DNA of 64,000 bases, taken from Nannocystis exedens. GTDB taxonomy: Bacteria; Myxococcota_A; Polyangia; Nannocystales; Nannocystaceae. The stretch is from the NCBI RefSeq assembly GCF_002343915.1, contig NZ_NETK01000001.1, forward strand, positions 6,896,001 through 6,960,000, given 5' to 3'. Every line of letters starts with the position of its first letter. The first letter of the stretch is position 1. Shown piece by piece: positions 27,344-36,089 of the stretch. Under the pieces are notes generated by a model, which saw nothing but the letters and a program-made list of their open reading frames with translations, was not told the DNA's origin and did not search any database. The position numbers and the translations under genes are program-made.

Positions 27344-28396
27344 ATGCGAACCATCGACCTGCGCGGCGTCTCCCTGATCGCTCTCCTCGTGTCCGCTGCT
27401 CCGGGCTGTCTCACCGCCGAGGGCGTGGTCCGCAAATCGGTACCGGCGGCGCTCGACGAGACCGTCGGCTTCCTCGAGGACCCACAGGCGCAGCAGCGGA
27501 TCCAGAAGCTGCTGCAGGACCCGCAGATCCAGGAGGCGAGCCGCGAGCTGACCGAGTCGCTGGTCGAGGGCGCGCTCGACGGGCTCACCGACGAGCAGCG
27601 GCAGGCCGCGCTGCGCGACATGACCACGCGCTACCTCGACGCGGTCGCCAAGGCGGCGGGCACGAGCCTGAAGGAGCAGATCAGCCCGGCGCTGGCGGCG
27701 ACGGTCCGCCAGACCCTCGATACCGCGCTGTCGCCGAGAACGCGCCGCGAGGCCAGCGCGATGGTCGACGACCTCACGCGCACGACGGTCACGGCGCTGA
27801 CGCAGTCGGCGGGCAAGGGGCTGACGGAGGACCTCGGGCCGGCGCTGCGGCAGGTGCTGGAGGAGGACCTGGGCCCCGGGCTGAAGAAGATGGTGCGGGC
27901 GGACCTGGCCCCGGCCCTGCGCGACGCCGTGCGCGACGAGCTGGTGCCGGTGGTCGGCATCGTCTCGCGCGAGGCGAGCAAGCAATTGGTGCTCGGCGCC
28001 GCCGACGCGCTGGCCGAGCTCGAGGTGAAGCGCGACCTCGGCCAGCTCGAGGAGTCGATGTGGACCCGCCTCGACCACATGCTGCACAGGGGCATCCAGA
28101 TCAGCCAGATCATCGCGTGGGTGCTGGGCCTCGCGCTGGCGGTCGTGATCGGCCTGGTGGTGCGGGGGACCGTGCTGCGCCGGCGTATCGAAGCGGACCG
28201 CGCACGCTCCGAGCGGCTGCTGCTCAGCCTGGTCGACGAGCTCCACCGCGGCTGTGACAAGCCCGACGTCGAGGAGCTGCTGTCGCAGATCCGCACGCGC
28301 GTGCCGGACCTCGACGATCGCCACTACATGGAAGAGCTGGCTCGCCGGGCCTCCGGACCGCGGCTGCGCCGGGATCGTCCGCGTCGCCGGCTGTGA
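27344..28396 (+). CDS. hypothetical lipoprotein with C-terminal membrane helix
   Basis: 350 residues from ATG 27344. Possible lipobox SAAPGC (C22), a long helical region (residues 30-250) rich in Leu, Ala and charged residues with repeated phrases such as LGPALRQVLEEDLGPGLKK and DLAPALRDAVRDELVP, one membrane helix (about 278-297) and a basic C-terminus. The helical part could form amphipathic bundles or coiled coils. No family recognised. Confidence 0.68.
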   Translation: MRTIDLRGVSLIALLVSAAPGCLTAEGVVRKSVPAALDETVGFLEDPQAQQRIQKLLQDPQIQEASRELTESLVEGALDGLTDEQRQAALRDMTTRYLDAVAKAAGTSLKEQISPALAATVRQTLDTALSPRTRREASAMVDDLTRTTVTALTQSAGKGLTEDLGPALRQVLEEDLGPGLKKMVRADLAPALRDAVRDELVPVVGIVSREASKQLVLGAADALAELEVKRDLGQLEESMWTRLDHMLHRGIQISQIIAWVLGLALAVVIGLVVRGTVLRRRIEADRARSERLLLSLVDELHRGCDKPDVEELLSQIRTRVPDLDDRHYMEELARRASGPRLRRDRPRRRL

Positions 28397-28725
28397 CGCG
28401 CCGAGAGGGAGCGGTGGAACGTCGCACAGGGTCCGCTGATTCGCGCCGAATGTGATGGGTGTGATCCGGGCTCCGCGGTCGTCGACGGCCGGCGGCCGGG
28501 GCGCGGACCGTCACAGCGGCGCGTCCGCGTGCGCAGGCCGCACGTGGCCTCGGGACGGCGGTAAACGGCGATTGCGGCCGCTTGCGCGCGATCGCGCGTG
28601 CGCGTGCGCGCGCCGGGTCGCGGGATCGAGCAGTTTGTCCATTGCTCGCACGTGGAAATGGATCATTGCATGGACATGCAGTCGCGCGGGTCACTCGCTC
28701 CGCGGACCGGAGAGAGGAAGAGGCC
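28397..28725. other. 329-base intergenic region, probable promoter
   Basis: Ends in a less GC-rich patch (28620-28680, containing TTTGTCCATTGC and GGAAATGGATCATTGCATGG) before the gene at 28726, where a promoter is likely. No gene or hairpin repeat seen. Confidence 0.45.
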
Positions 28726-29205
28726 ATGGAACCTATGGAACTGAAACCCCGCCCGCGACGCGACCGGACCCCTTCGTCGCCGATCCTGCTGCGCCGGCTG
28801 GCCCAAGCGGACAGCGACCTCGAGGTGCCGATCGACGTCGAGGTCGTGACGCCGCCGCCGGCCGACGCCCCGGAGGGCTTCCGCGAGCGCCTGGCGCTGG
28901 CGCTCGGGACCACCGACGCGCGCCTGCTCGACGCGGCCGAGCGCGGCTACAAGGGCACCTGGACCAGCGTCCAGGCCTACCTGGTCGACCGCCTGGCGCT
29001 GACGATGGGCCCCAACTTCGCCGAGGCGCTGGCCAGCCGCCCGCCCGAGGAGCTACTCCGCACCTATTGCGGGGACGAGCGCCTGGTATGGTCGATCGCG
29101 GTCAGCGAGGCCCAGGTGATGGTGTTCGAGCTGCCGCGCGAGTCGTCGCGGGCCGCCGCCATCGCCGCGCGGCTGTTCCCCGACGACCCCGATCTGCTGG
29201 TGTGA
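28726..29205 (+). CDS. hypothetical protein
   Basis: 159 residues from ATG 28726, with a purine-rich ribosome-binding site (GAGAGGAAGAGG) just upstream. Soluble: a Pro/Arg-rich N-terminus, an acidic beta-prone stretch (VPIDVEVVTPPP), and a helical C-terminal domain (FAEALASRPPEELLRTY, ERLVWSIAVSEAQVM). No signal or membrane segment. No family recognised. Confidence 0.65.
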   Translation: MEPMELKPRPRRDRTPSSPILLRRLAQADSDLEVPIDVEVVTPPPADAPEGFRERLALALGTTDARLLDAAERGYKGTWTSVQAYLVDRLALTMGPNFAEALASRPPEELLRTYCGDERLVWSIAVSEAQVMVFELPRESSRAAAIAARLFPDDPDLLV

Positions 29206-29233
29206 AGATAGGTCCTTCGGGACAGGTCTTCAC
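29202..29233 (+). terminator. extended TTCG-loop hairpin at a gene end
   Basis: GTGAAGA (29202-29208) pairs with TCTTCAC (29227-29233), and the GTCC-TTCG-GGAC core of the dispersed repeat pairs inside it. The gene's stop codon lies in the left arm. Confidence 0.6.
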
Positions 29234-29365
29234 ATTGTCAAAATTACATCAAGATCTCGCCGCGCCGCTGGAGCAGCGGCGAGATCGCGCCGGGTCCACA
29301 GGATGACGTGCTCGAGGGGATCGTGACGGCCCGCGTGCATCGAGAGGCGTGGAGCCGCGACGGTA

Positions 29366-30937
29366 TCACGGGGCCGGACACTGCAGCCCGGCGACGCGGA
29401 CGACCACGCCCTCGCCGGTGACGTAGGTGACGCCGGTGAGCCCCGAGGACGCGACGGCGAGGCCGATCGCCGGCGGAGCGCCCATCGCGGTGGCGTACAC
29501 GTCCGTGACCGCGGTGTGCGGGGTGAGGTCGGCGCGGAACCACCGCAGGCGCAGGTCGGAGGCGAGCGCGCTGCAGTCGGGCTGCACCGGGACGTCGACG
29601 TCGCCGCACTCGGCCCAGGCGACGGCGAGGTTGCCCCACGCGTCGCTGCCGAGGTCGACGAACGGGGCGTGCATCCGCGGGACGTCGGCGACGGGGACGA
29701 TCGCCCCGGGGACGTCGGCGATGTCGAAGGTCTGCAGGGCGACGCGGCCGTCCTCGCCGACGCCGCCGAGCACGACGCGCAGATCGGGGGTCACGGTCAG
29801 GCCGCTCCACGGGTTGGCGCTGCCGGCGACGGCGATCCCGCCGGTCGCGAGGTCGCTGGTGATCGTCGGCCCCGGCGCGCCGTCGACGGTGAAGCGGCGG
29901 TAGACGATCGGGCCCGTGGGATCGCCCCAGGCGACCACGAAGGCGCCGTCGGGCCAGGTCGCGACCGTCGGCGGACCGGGGACGCCGACGAGGTGGTCGC
30001 TGACCGCGAACTCGGGCGGCGAGTCAGGATCGAAGTTGTCGATCCGGCGCACGAAGACCTGCGAGAGGTCGGGCAGCACGCCGCTGACGTAGGCGAGCGT
30101 GAGCCGGCCGGCGTCGTCGAGGGCGATCGCGGGGGACTGCTGGATCGGGTTCTTGCCGACGATCGCGTTGAAGCCGGGCTCGGCGACGCCGGCGACGACG
30201 CCGCGGACGATGATGTCGTCGTTGTTGCTGTTGACCTCCCACGCGAGCGCGAGGTCGCCGCCCGGCGCGACGGCGATCACGGGGTCGCGGAGGGCCTGGA
30301 CGGGCGGGTCGGCGAGGTCGAGCGGGTCGCCGACGAGGGCGCCGTCGGGGGCGACGGTCTGGACGTCGAGGCGATCGAGGAGGGCGTTGATCCGCCAGGC
30401 GACCGAGAAGGTGCCCTGGGCGTCGACGCCGATCGCCCGCGGGACATCGTCGCTCTGCTGGGCGCTCGGGTCACCGGTCGCGAGGACCGGGTCGCCGAGC
30501 GGACCGACGTACAAAGCCCCGTCGCCGCAGGCGGGCTCGTGACAGTCGGGCCGGCAGGCGGTCGGCTCGCTCGGGTGATTGTCCGGGCCGTCGTCGCACT
30601 CCTCGACGCCGCGCTGGACCACGCCGTCGCCGCAGCTGGCCGCCTGACAGTCGTTGCGGCAGACGTCGGCGTCGTCGTCGTTGCCGTCGTCGCACTGCTC
30701 GCCCGGGTCGAGCCGGCCGTCGCCGCAGACGGGGTCAGGGTCGCCGGTGGTCGAGGTCGAGGAGGTGGTGGTCGGGTCGCTGCCGGTCGGCTCGTCGGTG
30801 GCGCTGCCGGTGGTCGAGGTCGAGGTGGAGGTCGAGGTGGAGGTCGTCGCGGCGCCGGTGGTGTGCAGGCCGCCGTCGCTGAAGCAGGCCGCGGCGGCGC
30901 AGGCGAACACCACGGCTACGATCGCCCGGGTCGACAT
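29366..30937 (-). CDS. lipoprotein with Thr/Ser linker and DUF4215-like Cys-rich repeats
   Basis: 523 residues. Signal and lipobox AAAAC (C18), Ser/Thr/Gly/Asp linker (25-66), then two Cys-rich repeats of the DUF4215 type (CGDGRLDPGEQCDDGN, CGDGVVQRGVEECDDG; about 70-150), followed by a roughly 360-residue beta domain with repeated DxxGxxxxAW phrases (AWRINAL, LAWEVNS, VAWGDPTGPIVYRRF, VAWAECGD) resembling a beta-propeller. Likely displayed on the cell surface. The neighbouring gene at 31256 encodes a full-length paralogue, so the pair arose by tandem duplication. Confidence 0.83.
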   Translation of the reverse strand: MSTRAIVAVVFACAAAACFSDGGLHTTGAATTSTSTSTSTSTTGSATDEPTGSDPTTTSSTSTTGDPDPVCGDGRLDPGEQCDDGNDDDADVCRNDCQAASCGDGVVQRGVEECDDGPDNHPSEPTACRPDCHEPACGDGALYVGPLGDPVLATGDPSAQQSDDVPRAIGVDAQGTFSVAWRINALLDRLDVQTVAPDGALVGDPLDLADPPVQALRDPVIAVAPGGDLALAWEVNSNNDDIIVRGVVAGVAEPGFNAIVGKNPIQQSPAIALDDAGRLTLAYVSGVLPDLSQVFVRRIDNFDPDSPPEFAVSDHLVGVPGPPTVATWPDGAFVVAWGDPTGPIVYRRFTVDGAPGPTITSDLATGGIAVAGSANPWSGLTVTPDLRVVLGGVGEDGRVALQTFDIADVPGAIVPVADVPRMHAPFVDLGSDAWGNLAVAWAECGDVDVPVQPDCSALASDLRLRWFRADLTPHTAVTDVYATAMGAPPAIGLAVASSGLTGVTYVTGEGVVVRVAGLQCPAP

Positions 30938-31255
30938 GGCGCCAGCTTACCCCGGCTCACGCCCGCCGCGGGCGGGCCGGCGTGTGCCCCCGCTCGCACG
31001 GGCGCGGACGCGGGGCAAAAAGCCCCGAGCGGCGAGGTCGGCCGGCCCTGGGCCGCGCTCGGTCGGGGCCGGATGGCGAGGAGAACATGCTCTGAAGGGA
31101 AGGCGTTCGCCGGGCAGCTCCCGCACGCCGGGGTTCACGCGCCGGAGCGCGCGAGCGGCGGGACGGGGCTCGCCGAGCGGGCCTGCATGCCGGGGCGCGT
31201 CGTCGCCGTTCGCTCGTGATGACGCTGTCCTCGAGGACATGCCCTTTCAGAAATG
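30938..31255. other. 318-base spacer between tandem paralogues
   Basis: Includes the perfect hairpin-repeat copy CTGTCC-TCGA-GGACAT (31225-31240) and further half-sites to 31285, which run into the 3' end of the upstream paralogue. Nothing else supported. Confidence 0.55.
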
Positions 31256-31290
31256 TCAGGGAGGACATTGCACGGGGGACATGTTCAAAA
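31225..31290. repeat. cluster of dispersed hairpin repeats at a gene end
   Basis: CTGTCC-TCGA-GGACAT (31225-31240), then AAATGTCAGGGAGGACATT and GGGGACATGTTC. The stop codon and final residues of the lipoprotein gene ending at 31256 lie in it. Confidence 0.75.
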
Positions 31291-32899
31291 GGACCTTGTC
31301 GCCCTCGACCCGGGCCACCGCGGCGGCGCCGGTGGGGGCGACGGCGAGGGACAGCGGGCGGGGCATGCCGTTGCGGGTGGTGACCTCGGCGGCGGGGCCG
31401 TGCGGGGTCAGGTCGGCGTAGAACCGGCGGAACGAGGAGACCGAGGGCAGGTCGGCGCAGGTCGGCGCGACGTCGCCGGGGGCGCCGCAGGTCGACCAGG
31501 CGACGGCGAGGTGGCCCCACGCGTCGGCGGCGACGTCGACGAAGGGGACGTGGCGCGCGTCGACGTCGTCGACCTGGACGCTGCCGCGGGCGAAGTCGGC
31601 GGCGTCGAAGCGCTGCAGCACGAGGTGGCCGTCGGCGTCGCGGCCGGCGATCACGGCGGCGCCGTCCGGCTGGAGCGCGGCGCCAGTCCACGGGCGGGCG
31701 TTGCCGCCGGTGCCCCCGCCGACGACCAGGCCGGTGGTGACGAGGCGGCCGGCGACCAGGTCGGGGGTGAAGCGGCGGTAGACGATCGCGCCGTCGGGGT
31801 CGCTCCACGCGACCAGGAAGCCGCCGTCGGCGTGCAGCGCGATCGTCGGCGAGCCGACCGCGCCGAGCGGGTGGTCGCTGATCGCCTGCTCGGGCGGGCT
31901 CGCGGAGTCGGTGAACAGCGGGAAGCGGCGGAGATAGATCTGCGGGGTCTGCTTGAGGCCCCCGGCGCGGTAGGCGGCGATCAGGGCGCCGCCCGGATCG
32001 AGGCCCAGCGCGGCAGAGGCGGCCGAGCGATCGGTGAGCGCGAAGGCGGCGGCGGGCAGGTCGGCGGCGACGCCGCGGACCGTCAACTGGTCGCTGTCGC
32101 CTTCGGTCTGCCAGGCCACCGCGTAGTCGCCGTTCGGCGCGACGGCGATCACGGGGTCGCGGATCTGCAGGAACGGTTGCTCGACCACTTCGACGACCCC
32201 GCCGAGCGGCAAACCGTCGGGGTCGACGCGCCGGGTCTGGACCTTCCCGAGCAGGCCGGTGACGTGCCAGGTGACGACGAAGCTGCCGTCGGCCGCGGCG
32301 CCGATCATGCGCGGGGCGTCGTCTCCGCCGTCGATCGCCTCCTCGCCGACGGGGAGCGCGACGTCGGGGCCGAGCGGGCCGACGTAGAGGCCGCCGTCGC
32401 CGCAGGCCGGCAGCTTGCAGGTCGGGCGGCAGGTGTCGGGCGCGGTCGGGTGGTTGTCCGCGCCCTGGTCGCAGTCCTCGACGCCGAGCCAGACCACGCC
32501 GTCGCCGCAGCTCGCCGCGACGCAGGTGCCGAGGCAGGCGTCGCCGTCGTCGCGGTTGCCGTCGTCGCAGGCCTCGGTGTCGGGGTCGACGACGCCGTCG
32601 CCGCACACCGGCGCCGGCTCGCCGGTGGTCGTGGTCGTGGTCGCGGGCGTCTCGAGGCCGGTGGTGCTCGTGGTGGTCGTGGTGGTCGTGGTGTCGGTGG
32701 TGGCGTCGTCGGTGGTGAGCGCGGTGGCGCCGGCCGGGTGGTAGCCGCCGTCGCTGAAGCAGGCGGGGGCGAGCGCGAGGACGGCGAGCAGCCACGCGCA
32801 GCGCGGGGCGGGGGCGCGACCGACCGTCGCGGGGGCGCGAGGGCGCGAGGCGATCGCCGCCGGCAGCGAGGTGCGCGAGGCGATGCCCCCGTCGAGCAT
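31256..32899 (-). CDS. lipoprotein with Thr-rich linker and DUF4215-like repeats, paralogue
   Basis: About 547 residues from ATG 32899; the frame is open to 32986 and the start is uncertain. Lipobox ALAPACFSDGG matches the neighbour's AAAACFSDGG. Thr-rich linker, two DUF4215-like repeats (CGDGVVDPDTEACDDGN, CGDGVVWLGVEDCDQG), then the same propeller-like domain (DAPRMIG, DPVIAVAPNGDYAVAW, AIVYRRFT). Both proteins end in a QC-P sequence. The final residues LLNMSP are encoded by a hairpin-repeat copy, so the repeat has merged with coding sequence. Surface role inferred only. Confidence 0.82.
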   Translation of the reverse strand: MLDGGIASRTSLPAAIASRPRAPATVGRAPAPRCAWLLAVLALAPACFSDGGYHPAGATALTTDDATTDTTTTTTTTSTTGLETPATTTTTTGEPAPVCGDGVVDPDTEACDDGNRDDGDACLGTCVAASCGDGVVWLGVEDCDQGADNHPTAPDTCRPTCKLPACGDGGLYVGPLGPDVALPVGEEAIDGGDDAPRMIGAAADGSFVVTWHVTGLLGKVQTRRVDPDGLPLGGVVEVVEQPFLQIRDPVIAVAPNGDYAVAWQTEGDSDQLTVRGVAADLPAAAFALTDRSAASAALGLDPGGALIAAYRAGGLKQTPQIYLRRFPLFTDSASPPEQAISDHPLGAVGSPTIALHADGGFLVAWSDPDGAIVYRRFTPDLVAGRLVTTGLVVGGGTGGNARPWTGAALQPDGAAVIAGRDADGHLVLQRFDAADFARGSVQVDDVDARHVPFVDVAADAWGHLAVAWSTCGAPGDVAPTCADLPSVSSFRRFYADLTPHGPAAEVTTRNGMPRPLSLAVAPTGAAAVARVEGDKVLLNMSPVQCPP

Positions 32900-33108
32900 G
32901 CGAGGTCGGACCTCGAGGCCCAGGTGCGGGCGAGCCGCGGCGGACCGCCGTGCGCACGGCCGGGAAGCGACGGGACGGGCGCTCATCCCGGCACTTTACT
33001 CCGGGCGGCGCGCGGGCCGGCGCTCCGGTCGCGTGTGGTCGCGCGCATGCGCCGACGGGGGTCGGGTGGCCGCCCACGTCGCCGGTCGAGGACATGGGAT
33101 GGTTTAAG

Positions 33109-33132
33109 GGACATGTTTTTTAAAACATGTCC
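33109..33132. terminator. perfect 24-base palindrome downstream of the peroxiredoxin gene
   Basis: GGACATGTTTT-TT-AAAACATGTCC: 11-base perfect arms. It is an AT-extended version of the dispersed hairpin, 57 bases beyond the peroxiredoxin stop, and in that direction resembles an intrinsic terminator. Confidence 0.75.
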
Positions 33133-33189
33133 GATCGGGCAGCGCCGCCGCAGCGCGACGGGCGGGCTGCAGCGCGGCGAGTGGGCGGC

Positions 33190-33678
33190 TCAGGAGGCCG
33201 AGGACGCGCCGATCTGGCTGACGGCGGCCTTGACCTCGTCGTAGTTGGGCTCGACGCCCGGGTTCGGGGCGACCCACGCGTAGCGGACGACGCCCTGGGG
33301 GTCGATCACGAACACCGAGCGCTTGGCGGCGGTGTAGCCGGGCAGGCCGGCGAAGTCGTCGTGGTCGACGCCGTAGGCGCGCACGGCCTCGCGGGCGTAG
33401 TCGGACAGCAGCGGGAAATTGAGGCCGTTCTTCTCGGCGAACGCCTTGTTGGCGAACGGCGCGTCGACCGAGACGCCGAACACGGTGGCGTTGAGGCCGT
33501 TGAGGGCGGCCAGCGAGTCGCGGAAGGAGCACAGCTCCTTCTCGCAGACGGCGGTGAAGGCGGCCGGGAAGAAGGCGAGGACGACGGTCTTGCCGCTCTG
33601 GGCGGCGAGGCTGACGCGCTGCCTGGCGTTGTCGAAGAGGTCGAAGTTGGGGGCGGGGCTGCCGACGGCGACGGACAT
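33190..33678 (-). CDS. peroxiredoxin, BCP/PrxQ-like
   Basis: 162 residues from ATG 33678 with AAGGAG seven bases upstream; longer frame rejected. Thioredoxin-fold peroxidase: FFPAAFTAVCEKELC places the peroxidatic C45 and a probable resolving C50 five residues apart, as in BCP/PrxQ enzymes. Reduces hydroperoxides in the cytoplasm using a thioredoxin-like donor. Normal length. Stands alone, transcribed toward the 33109 palindrome. Confidence 0.92.
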   Translation of the reverse strand: MSVAVGSPAPNFDLFDNARQRVSLAAQSGKTVVLAFFPAAFTAVCEKELCSFRDSLAALNGLNATVFGVSVDAPFANKAFAEKNGLNFPLLSDYAREAVRAYGVDHDDFAGLPGYTAAKRSVFVIDPQGVVRYAWVAPNPGVEPNYDEVKAAVSQIGASSAS

Positions 33679-33785
33679 GGGACGCTCCTTGGAGTGAAGG
33701 CCTAGTACCCGCGGGCGCGGCCGCCCGCAAGGGGCCGGGCGGAACCCGGACGTCGGCGAGCGGGCGCGGACGATGTTGCAGTGAT

Positions 33786-34742
33786 ATGCTGGCGGCCATG
33801 CTCGCATTTCCGACCGCGGCGCTGCTCTCCGTCCTGTGCGGACTGCCGCTCGGCGCGGGGGCGCCGCGGCCGGTGCCGATCGTCGGCGGCGAGGAGGTGC
33901 CGGTCGACGAGTGGACCTCGGTGGTGGCGATCCTCAGCCAGGAGACGGTCTCGACCGCGAGCCTGTGCACCGGCACCCTGGTGGCCCCGCGGGTGGTGCT
34001 GACGGCCGCGCACTGCCTGTCGCACGAGCCCAAGCTCGACGAGATGGCGGTGGTGTTCGGCGACTCGATCTACACCAAGGACGAGCGGCGCGTGGCCGCG
34101 GTCGAGCGCTACGGCGTGTACCCGACGGCCTGTGTCGAGGACTGCAAGTCGGACGCGTGGGACTTCGGCTACGTGATCCTGGCCCAGGACGCGTACGGGG
34201 TGGAGATCATCCCGCCGATCACCACGCAAGACGAGTGGGACGAGACGATGCACGTGGGCGACGAGATCCACGTGGTCGGCTTCGGCACCGTCAGCGACGC
34301 CGAGGACGACCCGCTGCAGACCACCGCCGACGTCGGTCACAAGCGGATCATGACCACGCCGATCGACACGTTCAGCAAGAGCCGGCGCGAGTTCCGGGCC
34401 GGCGGCGAGGGGCAGGACGCGTGCGGCGGGGACTCGGGCGGGCCGGCGTTCGTGCGGCTGTCGAGCGGCGCGTACCGCCTGGCGGGCGTGACGTCGCGCG
34501 GGGTTCGCCCATGCGGCACCGGCGACAGCGTCTACGGGGTGCCGTACCCGATCCTGACCTGGCTGCGCGAAGAGACAGGTGCCGACCTGCTGCCCGACGA
34601 CTGCCCCGACGGCGACTGCCTGGTGATGGCCGAGCCGGCCGAGGGTTGCGCGATCTCGCGCGAGCGCGAGTCGCTGGCGTGGGCGCTGCCGCTGCTGGTG
34701 TTCGCGCGGCGCAGGCGGCAGACTCGATCTCCTCGCCGATGA
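33786..34742 (+). CDS. secreted trypsin-like serine protease with MYXO-CTERM-like tail
   Basis: 318 residues. Signal peptide (about 1-25), short propeptide, mature IVGGEE start at 32 typical of chymotrypsin-fold zymogens. Triad H76 (TAAHC), D126 (AWDFGYVIL), S217 (GGDSGGP). D211 six residues before the Ser equals trypsin Asp189, predicting cleavage after Arg/Lys. The C-terminus has a Cys (C288), a hydrophobic stretch (LAWALPLLVF) and an Arg-rich end, the shape of a MYXO-CTERM anchor, so the protease is probably cell-surface bound. Its stop overlaps the next gene as ATGA, starting a three-gene unit. Confidence 0.9.
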   Translation: MLAAMLAFPTAALLSVLCGLPLGAGAPRPVPIVGGEEVPVDEWTSVVAILSQETVSTASLCTGTLVAPRVVLTAAHCLSHEPKLDEMAVVFGDSIYTKDERRVAAVERYGVYPTACVEDCKSDAWDFGYVILAQDAYGVEIIPPITTQDEWDETMHVGDEIHVVGFGTVSDAEDDPLQTTADVGHKRIMTTPIDTFSKSRREFRAGGEGQDACGGDSGGPAFVRLSSGAYRLAGVTSRGVRPCGTGDSVYGVPYPILTWLREETGADLLPDDCPDGDCLVMAEPAEGCAISRERESLAWALPLLVFARRRRQTRSPRR

Positions 34743-35212
34743 AGCCCGAGCCGTCCCGCGCCGTGGAGAATGCCGCCGAGCGGCGGCGCTTCGAGGAGCA
34801 AGTGGCCTGGAAGGAGGTCGACCAACTGCACGCGGCGACGCTGCAGTTCGCCGGCAAGTGCCTCGAGCTGAAGAAGCTGTGCGTGGCCCTGTGCGCGGCG
34901 CTGGTGGTGTGGCTGGTCGACAAGGACGTCCGCTTCGTCCAGTGCGCGGTGCTGGCCCTGGCGCTGCTGGTGTTCTTCTGGCTGGCCGACGCGCAGAACT
35001 TCTACTACCAGCGCAAGACCCGGCGCGGGATCGCGGCGGCGCTCGGGCGGGCTCGCCTGGCCCGCGGGCTCGGCAACTCGGTGTCGCCGCTCGGGCTCGA
35101 GAAGGACGCCGTCGGCTCGGTGCTGTCGAGCCTGCTCAACGCGTCGCAGCTGTTCTACTTCTACGTCGGCGTGGTCGTGCTCGTCGCCCTGGCGCTGACG
35201 CACCATGCTTAA
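34739..35212 (+). CDS. three-helix membrane protein, SLATT-like layout
   Basis: 157 residues. A long polar helix (about 10-45, FEEQVAWKEVDQLHAATL) leads into two close membrane helices (46-60 and 65-83) and, after a basic soluble part, a third (138-154). This helix-then-paired-TM layout is reminiscent of SLATT-type membrane effectors seen with nucleotide- or TIR-linked defence systems, but sequence identity to that family cannot be shown here. Coupled on both sides: ATGA overlap with the protease and an eight-base overlap with the TIR-like gene. Confidence 0.72.
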   Translation: MKPEPSRAVENAAERRRFEEQVAWKEVDQLHAATLQFAGKCLELKKLCVALCAALVVWLVDKDVRFVQCAVLALALLVFFWLADAQNFYYQRKTRRGIAAALGRARLARGLGNSVSPLGLEKDAVGSVLSSLLNASQLFYFYVGVVVLVALALTHHA

Positions 35213-35504
35213 CCCGCTCCGCCGGTTCGACCGCCGGCGCACGTTCATCAGCTACGCGGTCCGCGACCTGCCGCTGTCGCGCGCCCACCTCGAGCGCCTG
35301 CGCGCCTGCGACGAGTTCGTGTTCCTCGACTACCCGCAGCGGTGGTCGACGTCGGCGCAGCGCACGATCGTCGAGTGGGTGCGCTCGGCCGACCGCGTGA
35401 TCTACGTGGCGACGCCGCACAGCCGACTCTCGCGGTGGGTGCGCTTCGAGGTCGAGGCGGCGCGCCGCTGCGGCGTGCCCGTCGAGCGCGTGGCGCTGCT
35501 GTGA
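35205..35504 (+). CDS. TIR-like domain protein
   Basis: 99 residues, essentially one domain. Opens with RTFISYAVRDLP, the first strand and BB-like region of a TIR fold, then ACDEFVFLDYP, a helix WSTSAQRTIVEWVRSAD, strand RVIYVATPHS and SRLSRWVRFEVEAA. The last matches the SxxSxWxxxE pattern that carries the catalytic Glu of NAD-cleaving TIR domains (here E82). It is short for a TIR domain (usually 130-150), so either a minimal version or a degenerate relative. Its ATG lies within the end of the three-helix membrane gene. Confidence 0.68.
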   Translation: MLNPLRRFDRRRTFISYAVRDLPLSRAHLERLRACDEFVFLDYPQRWSTSAQRTIVEWVRSADRVIYVATPHSRLSRWVRFEVEAARRCGVPVERVALL

Positions 35505-35513
35505 GCGCGCGCC

Positions 35514-36023
35514 TCAGGACTTGGCCAGGTGGGCCTGCAGGTCGGCGAGGTACTGCTTCGTGGCGCCCTCCCAGCCGAAGATGGCGCCGGCGAGGAAGCG
35601 CAGCGCGGGGTTGGGCACGTCGCCGACCTCGGTGAGGGTGAGGCGCGTGCCGCCGCCCTCGGCGGGGGCGAACTGGAACACCCAGTGGCCGGCGAAGGAG
35701 CGGCCGGGGTCGGCCATCTCGCTGACGAAGCGCTCGTTCGGCACGTCCTCGGTGATCTCGAACGTGTTCACGCCGTCGTCGCCGATCTCGCGGTAGACCC
35801 GGCGGTCGCCCTTGTCGGGCAGGAGCTCGACGCGCTTCAGGTCGGAGCGCCAGCTCGGCTGCGACTCGACGTCGCGCACCGCCGCGTACACAACCTCGGG
35901 CGCGGCCGGCAGCACCACGCTCTCCATGGCGATGTGTTGCCGCGGCATGAACAGGCCGCCGACGGTGATGAGCACGAACACGCCGAGGAGCCAGAAGACG
36001 ACGCGGAGGACGCGGCGGGGCAT
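35514..36023 (-). CDS. membrane-anchored SRPBCC (polyketide cyclase/START-like) protein
   Basis: 169 residues. N-terminal membrane helix (6-24), then a helix-grip SRPBCC domain: ESVVLPAAPEVVYAAVRDVESQPSW opening, WRSDLKRVEL, and a C-terminal long helix ending HLAKS. These domains bind hydrophobic ligands such as lipids or polyketides; no enzymatic residues are obvious. Converges with the TIR-like operon, nine bases from its end. Confidence 0.82.
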   Translation of the reverse strand: MPRRVLRVVFWLLGVFVLITVGGLFMPRQHIAMESVVLPAAPEVVYAAVRDVESQPSWRSDLKRVELLPDKGDRRVYREIGDDGVNTFEITEDVPNERFVSEMADPGRSFAGHWVFQFAPAEGGGTRLTLTEVGDVPNPALRFLAGAIFGWEGATKQYLADLQAHLAKS

Positions 36024-36089
36024 CGCCCTCGCGAATAGCCGCGCCGCGGGCGGCCGTCAAGACGTGGCGCTTGAGACAGGTCGGCCGCG

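Noticed and set aside
35205..35504. Thoeris-type ThsB
   Set aside because: No ThsA-like NADase or SIR2 domain is adjacent, and the protein is shorter than ThsB; only the general TIR pattern is supported.
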